Part shown: one piece after another, positions 24,884-33,946 of the stretch
Position numbering within the stretch: position 1 is the first letter of the stretch
How the letters are laid out: every line of letters begins with the position of its first letter
Source of the DNA: Ruminococcus flavefaciens
GTDB lineage: Bacteria; Bacillota; Clostridia; Oscillospirales; Ruminococcaceae
NCBI GenBank assembly: GCA_002371825.1
Contig: DFHF01000007.1
Location: 34,493 to 98,492, forward strand
Direction: 5' to 3'
Length of the DNA: 64,000 bases
Program-made: the position numbers and the translations under genes
Notes under the pieces: model-generated
The model's input: only the letters and a program-made list of their open reading frames with translations
Told to the model about the DNA's origin: nothing
Database searches by the model: none

Positions 24884-25903
24884 TCAGGAGTCTTCCATTT
24901 TAATATGATCGTTTTTTCCGAAGGTGAGCAGTATCTCCGTAAAGCTTCCCTTTTCTGATACCGCACTGACCTTGTGGCCAAGCCTTTCACAAAGGCTGCG
25001 GACTATGTAAAGCCCCATTCCGGTAGAGCGTGAGCGCTCACGGCCGTTTTCGCCGGTGAAGGACTTTTCAAATATATACGGCAGGTCTGAGGCAGAGATG
25101 CCTGCTCCGTTATCCCGGAAACGAAGCTCTGTCCTTTCAGGGAATACCTCTGCGCTTACTATTATTTCCGGTTCACGGTCAGGCTGAAAATACTTCAGAC
25201 TGTTCCCCAGCAGCTGACCCATTATGTACTCCAGCCACTTTCCGTCAGTCATTACCTCAGTATCCAGCCCCTCGGTAACTATGGACACTCCCCTCTCATT
25301 GAGAGCATCCATATTCTTCATCGCCACGGCACCGAATGCCTTTTGCAGGCTCACCGGCTTTATGATATAGTCCTTCTCCGCATTCTCGCTCCTTGCATAG
25401 AAAAGAACATTCTCTATATAATCGTCTATACGCCTTATCTGAGACACATATCTCTCACCGGCATCGCCGTCGTTGTGACACATGAGAAGCATTCCCGCCA
25501 CAGGAAGCTTTATCTCATGCACCCAGAGCTCTATATATTCCCTGAACTCAGAGGACCGCCTTTTATGCTCAGCTACATTCTCATACATATCCCGGCAGGC
25601 TTCTGAAAGCATCTCATAAAGTGCCTCACCGTCTGCAAATTCCGGCTGCGGCACCATTTCTGAAAGCAGATACTTCTTATCCGCAGTCTCCAGAGCTGCA
25701 AATGCCCTGCTGTAGAATTCCCTCCGGCGGAAATAGTCCCAGATGAGTATGGCTGTCCCTCCTGCAAGCATAAGTATGCCTACCATGATCATACCCTGTT
25801 TATCGCTTCCGGAGGCCTTCATGAATATCAATGCAAGCAGACAGACAGCAAGATATATCCCTGCCGCAGGAAGTCTGTCCCTGAAAAAACGTGAAAAGCT
25901 CAT
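24884..25903 (-). CDS. BceS-like intramembrane-sensing histidine kinase
   Basis: A 339-residue kinase with two close transmembrane helices (about 10-30 and 37-57) and almost no extracellular loop, typical of kinases that sense through a BceAB transporter. The H-box is ELWVHEIKLPVAGM (about His129), the N-box GNSLKYF, the G1 box RDNGAGI and the G2 box STGMGLYIV. Its start overlaps the response regulator stop (ATGA), so the two are cotranslated. The ABC genes follow with a 128-base gap. Confidence 0.92.
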   Translation of the reverse strand: MSFSRFFRDRLPAAGIYLAVCLLALIFMKASGSDKQGMIMVGILMLAGGTAILIWDYFRRREFYSRAFAALETADKKYLLSEMVPQPEFADGEALYEMLSEACRDMYENVAEHKRRSSEFREYIELWVHEIKLPVAGMLLMCHNDGDAGERYVSQIRRIDDYIENVLFYARSENAEKDYIIKPVSLQKAFGAVAMKNMDALNERGVSIVTEGLDTEVMTDGKWLEYIMGQLLGNSLKYFQPDREPEIIVSAEVFPERTELRFRDNGAGISASDLPYIFEKSFTGENGRERSRSTGMGLYIVRSLCERLGHKVSAVSEKGSFTEILLTFGKNDHIKMEDS

Positions 25904-26562
25904 ATAAGTATATACCCCTGTTTCTTCCTTGTCTCAATGGCATTATCGCAGCCGAAATCCGAAAGCTTCGTCCTGAGGCGGCTGATATTTACCGTGAGTG
26001 CGTTGTCATTGATATACTCTGCATTATCCCACAGTACCGTCATAAGCTCGTCCCTTGAAACTATCTTCCCCTGTCTTTCAAGAAGTGTGCGGAATATGAG
26101 CATCTCATTCTTGGTCAGGATAAGCTCTCCCCTTTCGCCGGAAAGACTTCCCCTTGCAGTATCAACTGTAAGCCCACGATAGGATGTCTGTACATTATTC
26201 CCTCTGCTTCTCTTCAGCACAGCAGATATCCTCAGCAGCAGTATGGTGGGATTATAGGGCTTTGTAATATAGTCATCCGCACCATAGCTCATGGAGAGCA
26301 CCTCGTCCAGCTCATTGGTGCGGCTGGTCACCATTATTACGGGGATATCCTCTGTCCGTCTTATCTCACGGAGAAGCTGCTCCCCGTTTACTCCGGGAAG
26401 ATTTATGTCCAGAAGTATCAGATCGGCCGATGCTGACATTATCTCATCAAGCGGAGAGGCAAAGTCTGTGATACAGGCTGTCTCGTATCCGGCATTTTTC
26501 AGCAGCTCTGAAAGCTCTTCTCTTATAGGTTCATCGTCCTCCACAAGTAATATCCTGCTCAT
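25900..26562 (-). CDS. BceR-like OmpR-family response regulator
   Basis: A 220-residue regulator. The receiver domain (1-115) has the acidic pocket VEDDEPI, phospho-acceptor Asp in LILLDINLPG (about Asp52) and the conserved VTSR and YITKPY motifs. A winged-helix OmpR/PhoB domain follows (125-220; LTKNEMLIFRTLLERQGKIVSRDEL, then TVNISRLRTKL). It is the likely ligand of the operator at 24868-24881. AAAGGAG precedes the ATG. Confidence 0.94.
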   Translation of the reverse strand: MSRILLVEDDEPIREELSELLKNAGYETACITDFASPLDEIMSASADLILLDINLPGVNGEQLLREIRRTEDIPVIMVTSRTNELDEVLSMSYGADDYITKPYNPTILLLRISAVLKRSRGNNVQTSYRGLTVDTARGSLSGERGELILTKNEMLIFRTLLERQGKIVSRDELMTVLWDNAEYINDNALTVNISRLRTKLSDFGCDNAIETRKKQGYILI

Positions 26563-26591
26563 TCGCTCTCTCCTTTCTAAGATATATCCAT

Positions 26592-26620
26592 ATTATAGCA
26601 CAGGGAGCTCCTTTTTTCAA
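26592..26620 (-). promoter_or_regulatory. Promoter of the BceRS-type operon
   Basis: Minus strand TTGAAA (26615-26620) and TATAAT (26592-26597), 17-base spacer. The -35 box abuts the pectate lyase terminator. Confidence 0.75.
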
Positions 26621-26626
26621 GGCATG

Positions 26627-26655
26627 AAAAAAGGAGCCGTATTTGGCTCCTTTTC
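26627..26655 (-). terminator. Terminator of the pectate lyase gene
   Basis: Minus strand AAAAGGAGCC pairs with GGCTCCTTTT, followed by TT. Confidence 0.88.
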
Positions 26656-26691
26656 CGTTTTGGCATTTATTCTAAGCCGGGAACACGGGGA

Positions 26692-29600
26692 TCAGTTCTC
26701 CGGCAAAGAGGGTATGATGTGAAGCAGATATTTCTGTATTGCCAGTGCGTCAAGAGGAGAAAGTCCATTCTTGCCGCCGTTTACATCTGCATTATCCTTG
26801 AGCTGTCCTTCTAACTGGTACTTGTCAGGATTTGAGAGGCACTGCATGATAAGTACAGCATCATTCATCTTTACCAATCCGTCTCCGTCAGCATCGCCGG
26901 CAACTGTGCTTACACCGGGCTGAGGAGCTGTTGTTGTGGTGGTAATGGGCTGAGTTGATGTTGTAGTTGTTGTAGTTGTCTCCTGTACGGGAGCTCCGCC
27001 TATAACGAGATTGCCTGCGCCGATAGTTGTATTATCCATTGTACCGCCGTCAGTCTCAAAAATGCTCTTGAGCTTTGAAGTATCTGTATGGAGGAGATAC
27101 TTGCCTGAGGGGATGTAGCATATGGATGAATCTGTATCGAAGTTTGCATACTGGCAGTCTGAGCTTACCTTTGTGCTCTTGCTGGTAACTACTGTACCCT
27201 GCTGGTCACCCTTGCAGTCTATGAGTGTGTCGTTGAAGCTCTTGATAGCGCCAAGCTTTATCTGCATAGGATTCTTGCAGTTCTCAAAGAGGTTATACTC
27301 TGAGAAGATATATGCGTTTGCTCTGGGGTTCATACAGTAGCTTGTCTGGCCGCTGAATATGTTATCATACATATGGATGTTTGCCTGACGAGCCAGAGGT
27401 CCTCTGGATTCGCACTTGTTCCAGTAGTTGTGGTGATATGTCAGGTGGAACTGGAGATTGGAGTCAGAAGCACCTACAAGGTTTGTCTTGTGGTAGCCTT
27501 CATAGTAGCAGTAGCTGTTTGTGAAGTAGAGTCCACGCTTGAAGTCGCAGGCTCCGTCGCCGCCGGCCTTATCGGACTCAGCAGGATTGGAGATAGTAGG
27601 CTTGTAGAATTCGCAGTTGTGGATCCAGCATCTCTCAACAGGAGCTGTGAGATTGGAGCCTTCCTGTACACCTTCCATACCTACGCAGTCCTCAGGTACG
27701 TTCTTGAACTTGATATTTCTTACCTCGAAGCTCTTGCCGTAATCGGGAGCTGCTGACTCTGCCATGAAGTGGAAGCCCCAGCCGTTTACTACAGCGTCAG
27801 TTCCGATACCTTCGATAGTAACATCCTTACCGGACTTCATTCTTGCCATGAAGCCGTTGTCACCTACAGAGCCGCCGAAATCAGTTGAATCGTATGCTGT
27901 AAGTCCGCTTGGAGCCTTTACATCACCGATGATCCTGACTACGAGAGGAGTGCCGTCCTGAGCCAGCTTCTTGATGATGCCGGCATTGCTGTTGGGCTTT
28001 GTGCCGCCGTTTGAGGTCTTGCCGCCGCCGATATCCTGTCCGGCAGAGTTGAGGATATTACCGATACCCTTTACTGTAGTGCCGTCCTTGGAGGTTATGG
28101 TAACTGTGTCCTTATTGTCGTTTGTGACATAGAGGACCTTTGCATTTGACTTGAGTGTTCCGTCATCGTTGTATGCACCTACACCTGCTGTAAAGTTATA
28201 GTGAGCATAGCCTGAACGATCCTGAGCGCCGACCTCTATATCTGACTTTGTAAGTGTACCCTTGCTTGTGGTAAGAGTTACAGAGTAGGTACCTGCCTTA
28301 AGGCCGGGGATGTCGATGCGGAGGCCTTCATTTGTATCTCTTACCAGGAATTCAAGGTCTGCACCTGTAAGAGAACCGCTTGTGGGGCCGCTGTAGGATA
28401 CTCCGGAAACGTCTGAATCCTTTATGCCTGAAAGGAGCATATATAGCATCTCGTTCCAGCCGCCTGCGCTTATAGCCTTGACGTCTGAGAGCTTGACGTT
28501 TGAAGGAGTGCTGCTCTTTGCAGTTGTTGTAGTAACCACTGAGGGCTGCTGACCCTGTGCTGTGGTTACGATAACAGGCTGGCTTGCACCGCTGCCGCCG
28601 AAGCTCATATAGAAGAGGTTTACTGCGTCAGCCTTTGTGATGCTGTGGCTGCCTGCGCCGAGGTCAACAGAGAGAACTCCGCTGCTGTCAGCAGTATAAT
28701 TTGTGCCGTCTATCTTTATTGTTGCAGAAGGCTCGCCGAATACCATTGTGAACTTTCCGGATGAACCTGCTGTAAAGCTTATGGATGTAGCAGATTCGAT
28801 CTTAAGGCACTGTGTAAGTGTAAGGCCGTTGTATGTGGCAGTGCCCTTGGATGTAGAGAGGTTTCCGGAGATCGAGTAGAAGCTGCTGGATGTACCATTG
28901 GAGGTGAAATTATGTATCTGATCTCCGGAAGGAGTGGATGGCTGTGAATAATATGTTGTAGTTACAGCAGGCTGGATATTTGCTGCTGTTGTGGTGGTCT
29001 TTATATCTGTAACGATCACAGGAGCGGTAGTTGCTGATACAGCGGGAGGAGCTGTGTTATCCTCCTTGAATCCGCTTCCGATAGCTGTTACAGAGCCCTT
29101 ATAGCTTGTAAGTGCAGACTTAAGAGCTGTATTTACAGCGTAGCTTTCATCATCAACAGAGTTATTGAAGGTCCACTTGAAGTCGCCGCCGTCAACACGT
29201 CCTGCCTTGGCAGTAACGATAGCAGGAACATCAGAAGCCTTATCTGCTGTATAGCTGTACATTACGCTGGAAGTATCGAAGTTATTGTATGTAGTGCCGC
29301 CGGACTTTGTCTTGACGGAAGCACCTACCTTTTCAGTCTTTGAGGAGGCCTCATATGCATCAAAGTCAGAGCTGCTTTCCTGATATGTGACATAGGCCTT
29401 CTGGCCGGACATTACGTTGCCGTAGGACTTGATGATACCGCCGGTCTCACCGGAGAAGGTACCGCCTGTAGCTACGTCAGAGCCCTGACTTGAGGAGAGC
29501 ATGGGGTACTTGCAGTTTCTGAAGAAATTGCTCTCTACGAAGCAGGATGCTCCCATTGTAACACCTACACCATACTTTGCATTGCCGTCATAGTAGTTAT

Positions 29601-30711
29601 TGTAGCAGTGTACAGAGCAGGTACGGATACGGGGATGACGTGAATCGGAGTGGTCGAACCAGTTATGGTGGTATGTGATGTAGTTCTCTGTAGACTCGCT
29701 CTTCATACCCTGGAGATTGCACTTTCCGTTATCCCAGAAGTGGTTGTAGGAGTGAGTGATGTATGTGGAAGTCTTTGTATCGAGAGCGCCGTCGCCCTTA
29801 GCCTGGTCAGCATCGGAGCCTGCGTCGCCGTAGAAGAAATCGCAGTTATGTACCCAGATATGGTCGTTGCCCTGCTGAAGTCCGCAGTTATCGCCCTCTG
29901 AGCTGTTGCAGTTCATGAAGCCCAGGTTTCTTACCTCAACATTTGAAGAATTCTTCATTACAAGACCGAAGCCGTTGAGAGTAGCGTCATTTCCGATACC
30001 TTCAACAGTAAGTCCGCAGGTAACTGTATCAACCATGAGGTCGCCCTTGTTAAGTGTGGAAGGGTCTGTGATATTTCCCACGAATCTGATACATACAGGG
30101 CCTGCCTTTGTATTGCTCTTAAGGTTTGTGATTATGTTCTGGATTCCTGTCACCTTTGTATCAGCGCCCTTCTTATCGGGAAGAGTAACTGAAACTGAAT
30201 CCTTTGTAGCGTTGGTGACATAGACAACTGTTGCATTGGATTTGAGTGTACCGTCAGCATTGTAAGCACCGTTAGCGTTACCGCTGACGAAAGCAAATCC
30301 GCTTCTGTCGTGGGCATAGGCTGAGGCAGTAGTCTGTGCAGCCTTTGAGGAGTCCTCCTTGCCGCTTATGATAGGCACTACCTTGATAGTGTGGCTGCCG
30401 GCCTTAAGACCAACAGCATCGGCTCTCATATAGCCGGGGTACTGTCTGATAAGCATTGAGTCTATCTGGGAGCCGTCAACGTAAACGTTGTAGCCGGAAG
30501 CTCCGGATACTGATGACCATGTTGCGTAGACTCCCTCACCGTAGCCAACAGACTGAATGAATTTGACTGTGCTCTCCGCAGCAACTGCTGTAAACGGGCT
30601 GCTGAGGATCAGATCAGATGAAAGGCTGAAATTTCCTGCCGTGCAGGAGATCGCCAGCACTGCGGCGGCAGCAACAGAAGCTGCACGGCGCATATTGTTT
30701 TTGTTTCTCAT
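26692..30711 (-). CDS. Cellulosomal double pectate lyase (FnIII-PL1-CBM77-PL1-dockerin)
   Basis: A 1339-residue secreted enzyme. A signal peptide (about 1-45) is followed by an FnIII-like domain (46-130) and a first PL1 beta-helix (about 133-545) with SRHPRIR (358-363). A linker precedes a domain at 598-705 (HNFTSNGTSSSFYSISGNLS, TLTQCLKIESATSISF) resembling CBM77, the pectin-binding module first found in Ruminococcus. Then come another beta-sandwich (740-830), a second PL1 (835-1230) with SRGPLAR (1103-1108), a Thr/Pro linker and a dockerin (1271-1335). Both lyase domains keep the R-x-P-x-x-R motif holding the catalytic Arg. They should eliminate homogalacturonan; the two halves are clearly diverged. 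GGAGGG precedes the ATG. Confidence 0.93.
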   Translation of the reverse strand: MRNKNNMRRAASVAAAAVLAISCTAGNFSLSSDLILSSPFTAVAAESTVKFIQSVGYGEGVYATWSSVSGASGYNVYVDGSQIDSMLIRQYPGYMRADAVGLKAGSHTIKVVPIISGKEDSSKAAQTTASAYAHDRSGFAFVSGNANGAYNADGTLKSNATVVYVTNATKDSVSVTLPDKKGADTKVTGIQNIITNLKSNTKAGPVCIRFVGNITDPSTLNKGDLMVDTVTCGLTVEGIGNDATLNGFGLVMKNSSNVEVRNLGFMNCNSSEGDNCGLQQGNDHIWVHNCDFFYGDAGSDADQAKGDGALDTKTSTYITHSYNHFWDNGKCNLQGMKSESTENYITYHHNWFDHSDSRHPRIRTCSVHCYNNYYDGNAKYGVGVTMGASCFVESNFFRNCKYPMLSSSQGSDVATGGTFSGETGGIIKSYGNVMSGQKAYVTYQESSSDFDAYEASSKTEKVGASVKTKSGGTTYNNFDTSSVMYSYTADKASDVPAIVTAKAGRVDGGDFKWTFNNSVDDESYAVNTALKSALTSYKGSVTAIGSGFKEDNTAPPAVSATTAPVIVTDIKTTTTAANIQPAVTTTYYSQPSTPSGDQIHNFTSNGTSSSFYSISGNLSTSKGTATYNGLTLTQCLKIESATSISFTAGSSGKFTMVFGEPSATIKIDGTNYTADSSGVLSVDLGAGSHSITKADAVNLFYMSFGGSGASQPVIVTTAQGQQPSVVTTTTAKSSTPSNVKLSDVKAISAGGWNEMLYMLLSGIKDSDVSGVSYSGPTSGSLTGADLEFLVRDTNEGLRIDIPGLKAGTYSVTLTTSKGTLTKSDIEVGAQDRSGYAHYNFTAGVGAYNDDGTLKSNAKVLYVTNDNKDTVTITSKDGTTVKGIGNILNSAGQDIGGGKTSNGGTKPNSNAGIIKKLAQDGTPLVVRIIGDVKAPSGLTAYDSTDFGGSVGDNGFMARMKSGKDVTIEGIGTDAVVNGWGFHFMAESAAPDYGKSFEVRNIKFKNVPEDCVGMEGVQEGSNLTAPVERCWIHNCEFYKPTISNPAESDKAGGDGACDFKRGLYFTNSYCYYEGYHKTNLVGASDSNLQFHLTYHHNYWNKCESRGPLARQANIHMYDNIFSGQTSYCMNPRANAYIFSEYNLFENCKNPMQIKLGAIKSFNDTLIDCKGDQQGTVVTSKSTKVSSDCQYANFDTDSSICYIPSGKYLLHTDTSKLKSIFETDGGTMDNTTIGAGNLVIGGAPVQETTTTTTTSTQPITTTTTAPQPGVSTVAGDADGDGLVKMNDAVLIMQCLSNPDKYQLEGQLKDNADVNGGKNGLSPLDALAIQKYLLHIIPSLPEN

Positions 30712-30801
30712 TATTAATATCCCTCCGTAAATGTGTATAGGCCAGATAGAATTGTGTGTGTAACCTTATTAACTTTCTCTTACTCATTTTCCATTGTCTA
30801 C

Positions 30802-30830
30802 ATTATACCCCACTTTTGTCAAGGTTACAA
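30802..30830 (-). promoter_or_regulatory. Probable promoter of the pectate lyase gene
   Basis: Minus strand TTGTAA (30825-30830) and TATAAT (30802-30807), 17-base spacer. A better -35 hexamer, TTGACA, lies only nine bases from the -10 box and cannot serve it. Confidence 0.55.
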
Positions 30831-30954
30831 TGATATAAAATGCTCAATAGCTGATTTTTTGTGCTGAAAAGGCGAAAATGATATCCCAAAAGGTCAATAT
30901 CGATTTTTTGTCTAAATTGTAACAAAAGCATTATCATTTAACATTGGCTGATAT

Positions 30955-31046
30955 CAAAAAAAGCAGCCGGTTTTTCCGACTGCTTTATCATGATCCCCCT
31001 CAGGACGAACTTATATACGATACCCTATTAGTACCGTTCCTCTCAT
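30955..31046 (-). ncRNA. Candidate small RNA of about 92 bases
   Basis: On the minus strand TTGAAA (31076-31081) and TAAAAT (31053-31058) are 17 bases apart. About 92 bases downstream of the expected start lies a strong terminator (AAGCAGTCGG pairing with CCGGCTGCTT, then a run of seven T). Between them, ACGGTAC and GTATCGT can form a seven-pair stem around TAATAGG. No reading frame with a ribosome site is present. It is independent of the regulator gene upstream, which has its own terminator at 31197-31237. It matches no RNA family I recognise. Confidence 0.45.
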
Positions 31047-31196
31047 GCTTATATTTTACCATAAATCCGCATTTTTTTCAATCCGCAAACTCTCCAAATC
31101 AATAAGTCCCGATTTGTTGATTATTACAAATTGTATATAAGTTATGTACAGAGAATCCTGCATTTCTCTAATATTCGGCTCGATATATACACCCGG

Positions 31197-31237
31197 TAAA
31201 AAAAGAAATCACACCTGACATGGTGTGATCCCTTTTT
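31197..31237 (-). terminator. Terminator of the sensor/AraC regulator gene
   Basis: ATCACACC (31208-31215) pairs with GGTGTGAT (31222-31229). A and T runs on both sides make it functional in both directions. Confidence 0.8.
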
Positions 31238-31476
31238 CTGATCTGTCCCTTACACAAGATCCGGAATTATCATGATCAGCCCCGATGATTGTGCAGATTA
31301 CCGCAGCTGATATGAACATGAGAAGGTTTTTTGAGAGGGTTTCCGGCTCTTTATGTATTCATTATACAGCAGCCACGGATGTGATTCAACCCACAAAATT
31401 AATAAGCGGTGGACAAAACGCATTTTTTTACTTATCCTTTAAATGTCGATAATTTATATTTAACTTTGCTCCCATA

Positions 31477-33657
31477 TCATCGTTTTATCATGCTGCGGTA
31501 CTGTCCCGCAGTAACTCCTGCGGCAGAAGAAAATTGTCTCAGGAAATACTTGTTGTCGAGATAACCGCATTTTTCCGCAACATCAGCCATACTCATAGAT
31601 GTGGTAGCAAGATAGAATCTTGCCTTTGCTATCCTTGAGGCGATGCAGTCCTGATGGAAGCTTATGCCGAAGCATTTCTTATAGAGCATTCTGAGATGAT
31701 TGGGATTTCCGAAATAATTATCGAACATTCCCTCGGTATCAAAAGTGAATTCCGGAGATGAATACACTGTATTTCTCAGCTCTATAACGTCCTTATAGTG
31801 TATCTGCGAGCGCTTCTCCGCCATTTCTATGCGTCTCTGCTCCACCTTTTCGGTGCATCTGCTCAGAAGCTCCTCATATGAGCTTTCGCCGCAGGGCTCG
31901 CTCACGCAGATAAAGGAATCCATCCCGAAACGGGACATATACTTTTTCTGCTGGATCAATATTGAAGAGAGGGTCTCTGTTAGTATTTCCCCGTCGCCGC
32001 AGCCCTGAGCTATGCATACGAAGGTATTCTCGCTTATATGTCCGGATATATCGTTGTTTCCGCAGAACTGCTCAACCGCATCAGCAACGCTCTGGATAGA
32101 TTCTATCCTGTCGCTGTTCTCAGCATTGAACACTGTATCGTCAAACAGGCCTATGCGGAGGAGTATGAAGTAATAGTCATTTCCGTCCTGAACAGCAGCA
32201 CTGCTGTAGGCTCTCTTCATACCGTTTGCATTATACATACCCGTAAGAGTATCTCTGTACTCAGAAAGATCCTGACAGCTTGTGAGATACTGGATATCAT
32301 TTTTCATCCGCAGGAACTCCAGGCCGTTGGTCACGGATTTCAGCCAGTTCCTGAAAACATCATCGTAGCCGTCCGGACGGGCATACATCAGCACCATATG
32401 TCCAAGATGGCGCTCGCCTATGTATACAGGAGTGAAGTAATAGACTGATGTTCTCTCCTCACGCCCGAATATTTTTGCAAACTCATATTTATTTGCTTCA
32501 AAAGTAGTCGTATCAAACCACGGCATAATACTCCGGCAGCTCATCTGGTCGGTCTCTGCCAGACTTGATTCATGCCAGTTTGAATACAGGCAGAGGAAAA
32601 CATTGTCAACATATCTTATGAGCCACTGATTATCGCCTATTATGCTTATGGATTCATTTAGGCTCTTGCTGGCTGTAAGTCCCTGCTCCATAGTGCTGAA
32701 GAGGTTCCAGTCGCTGTAGTCTCTCTGCTCGGCGGCATATCTCAGTTCCTCACGGTACTGCTTCTCGTCCTTGCCGCAGTGGCAGCTGTCTCCCGGGACA
32801 ATTTCGCCCCTTGGCACCGGGAGCTTCGGAACTTTTTTCCCTTCAAGAAGGCTTTTCATGATGACAGCAGCGTTTTTTCCCAGGCCTTCCCTGTTCCTCT
32901 TATACGTTGTAAGCAGAGGGTAGTGGTACATACGTCTTCCGGAATGTTCATATGAAGCAACTGCTATCTGCTCCGGAACACTGATATCCAGCTTGATAAA
33001 CTCTTCAAGCAGTCCGCAGGCCATGTAGTCATTAGCCGCAACAATAGCTTCCGGCATAGGGATAGTACCGGAAGCATAGTTTCTTGCCAGATTTTTTCCG
33101 GATTCAAGCCAGAAATCACCGTAGTGTATCTTGCTTGTGTCCGGTTCGATGCCGTGTTTCCGCAGGGACCTGCAATATCCCTCAGCACGTTCCTCTGCAA
33201 CGTCATTGCCCTTCTGTCCGGTAATTATGTCGATATTCCTATAGCCGTGCACCTCGATCATATGATCTGTGACTGCTTCCATATCTGCTGCATCATCTGT
33301 ATTGATATTTACATAGTCCGGAGAATCGAACTCCGGGAGCATGGCACCCACTACTACTGTAGGCACCTTCCTCTCTGAAAGGATATCCGCTACCCATCGC
33401 CTAAGGGCAGGTGTTGAAAACGATTCGGATATGATAATAACACCGTCAATATCCTTTGAGCGGGCAAGCTCGTAAATTTTCTGTTCTGAGATCAATTCAT
33501 TGTTGTCAAAAATCGTATTATAGATATTCGATATCACAGCTGTGTCGTAACCGAATTTTATTGCCTCTGCCACTATTCCTTTGATTATCTGTTTTTGCTC
33601 AATTCCGTTGGCAATGGCTGTCACGACCCCTATGATAGGCCGTCTCTTGTCGTTCAT
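31477..33657 (-). CDS. Three-part transcription regulator (LacI-like sensor, degenerate GGDEF, AraC HTH)
   Basis: A 726-residue cytoplasmic protein. Residues 1-290 form a type I periplasmic-binding-like domain of the LacI/GalR class (IIGVVTAIANGIEQKQIIKG, DGVIIISE, AIVAANDYMACGLLEEF, IAVASYEHS), but without the usual N-terminal LacI DNA-binding helix. Residues 300-460 are an unrecognised GAF-like region. Residues 465-605 resemble a GGDEF domain (RDTLTGMYNANGMKRAY start) that has lost the GGDEF signature. The C-terminal 100 residues are an AraC-type double helix-turn-helix (SMSMADVAEKCGYLDNKYFL). A sugar or oligosaccharide ligand is likely. It has its own promoter and lies between the pectate lyase and GH16 genes. 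Confidence 0.85.
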   Translation of the reverse strand: MNDKRRPIIGVVTAIANGIEQKQIIKGIVAEAIKFGYDTAVISNIYNTIFDNNELISEQKIYELARSKDIDGVIIISESFSTPALRRWVADILSERKVPTVVVGAMLPEFDSPDYVNINTDDAADMEAVTDHMIEVHGYRNIDIITGQKGNDVAEERAEGYCRSLRKHGIEPDTSKIHYGDFWLESGKNLARNYASGTIPMPEAIVAANDYMACGLLEEFIKLDISVPEQIAVASYEHSGRRMYHYPLLTTYKRNREGLGKNAAVIMKSLLEGKKVPKLPVPRGEIVPGDSCHCGKDEKQYREELRYAAEQRDYSDWNLFSTMEQGLTASKSLNESISIIGDNQWLIRYVDNVFLCLYSNWHESSLAETDQMSCRSIMPWFDTTTFEANKYEFAKIFGREERTSVYYFTPVYIGERHLGHMVLMYARPDGYDDVFRNWLKSVTNGLEFLRMKNDIQYLTSCQDLSEYRDTLTGMYNANGMKRAYSSAAVQDGNDYYFILLRIGLFDDTVFNAENSDRIESIQSVADAVEQFCGNNDISGHISENTFVCIAQGCGDGEILTETLSSILIQQKKYMSRFGMDSFICVSEPCGESSYEELLSRCTEKVEQRRIEMAEKRSQIHYKDVIELRNTVYSSPEFTFDTEGMFDNYFGNPNHLRMLYKKCFGISFHQDCIASRIAKARFYLATTSMSMADVAEKCGYLDNKYFLRQFSSAAGVTAGQYRSMIKR

Positions 33658-33693
33658 TCAAATCCCCCCTTGAAAAAACGATCTCTTACCCCT

Positions 33694-33722
33694 ATTATAA
33701 AACATTTGAAGGAATATGTCAA
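33694..33722 (-). promoter_or_regulatory. Sigma-A promoter of the sensor/AraC regulator gene
   Basis: Minus strand TTGACA (33717-33722) and TATAAT (33694-33699), 17-base spacer, full consensus. Confidence 0.88.
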
Positions 33723-33822
33723 CCGCCAATAATCCGCAAAAAACGCATTTTCCTTCTCTTATTCCACTGGTCGACCAATGGCAAGATAGTGTGATTTCTC
33801 CACCTAATCTGCATTTTTTGAG

Positions 33823-33852
33823 TTGATGAAAAAAGCCGGGATATGGTATAAT
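33823..33852 (+). promoter_or_regulatory. Promoter of the cytidine-deaminase-like / sensor operon
   Basis: TTGATG (33823-33828) and TATAAT (33847-33852), 18-base spacer; a second TATAAT follows 11 bases later. Confidence 0.65.
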
Positions 33853-33946
33853 TATTGTATAATATTAATAAGAAGGATACCGCTTTTTTTGCTGATAGGA
33901 TTTTTCAGCCGATCCTTACTATAAACAACGATCAGAGGTGAAAAAA

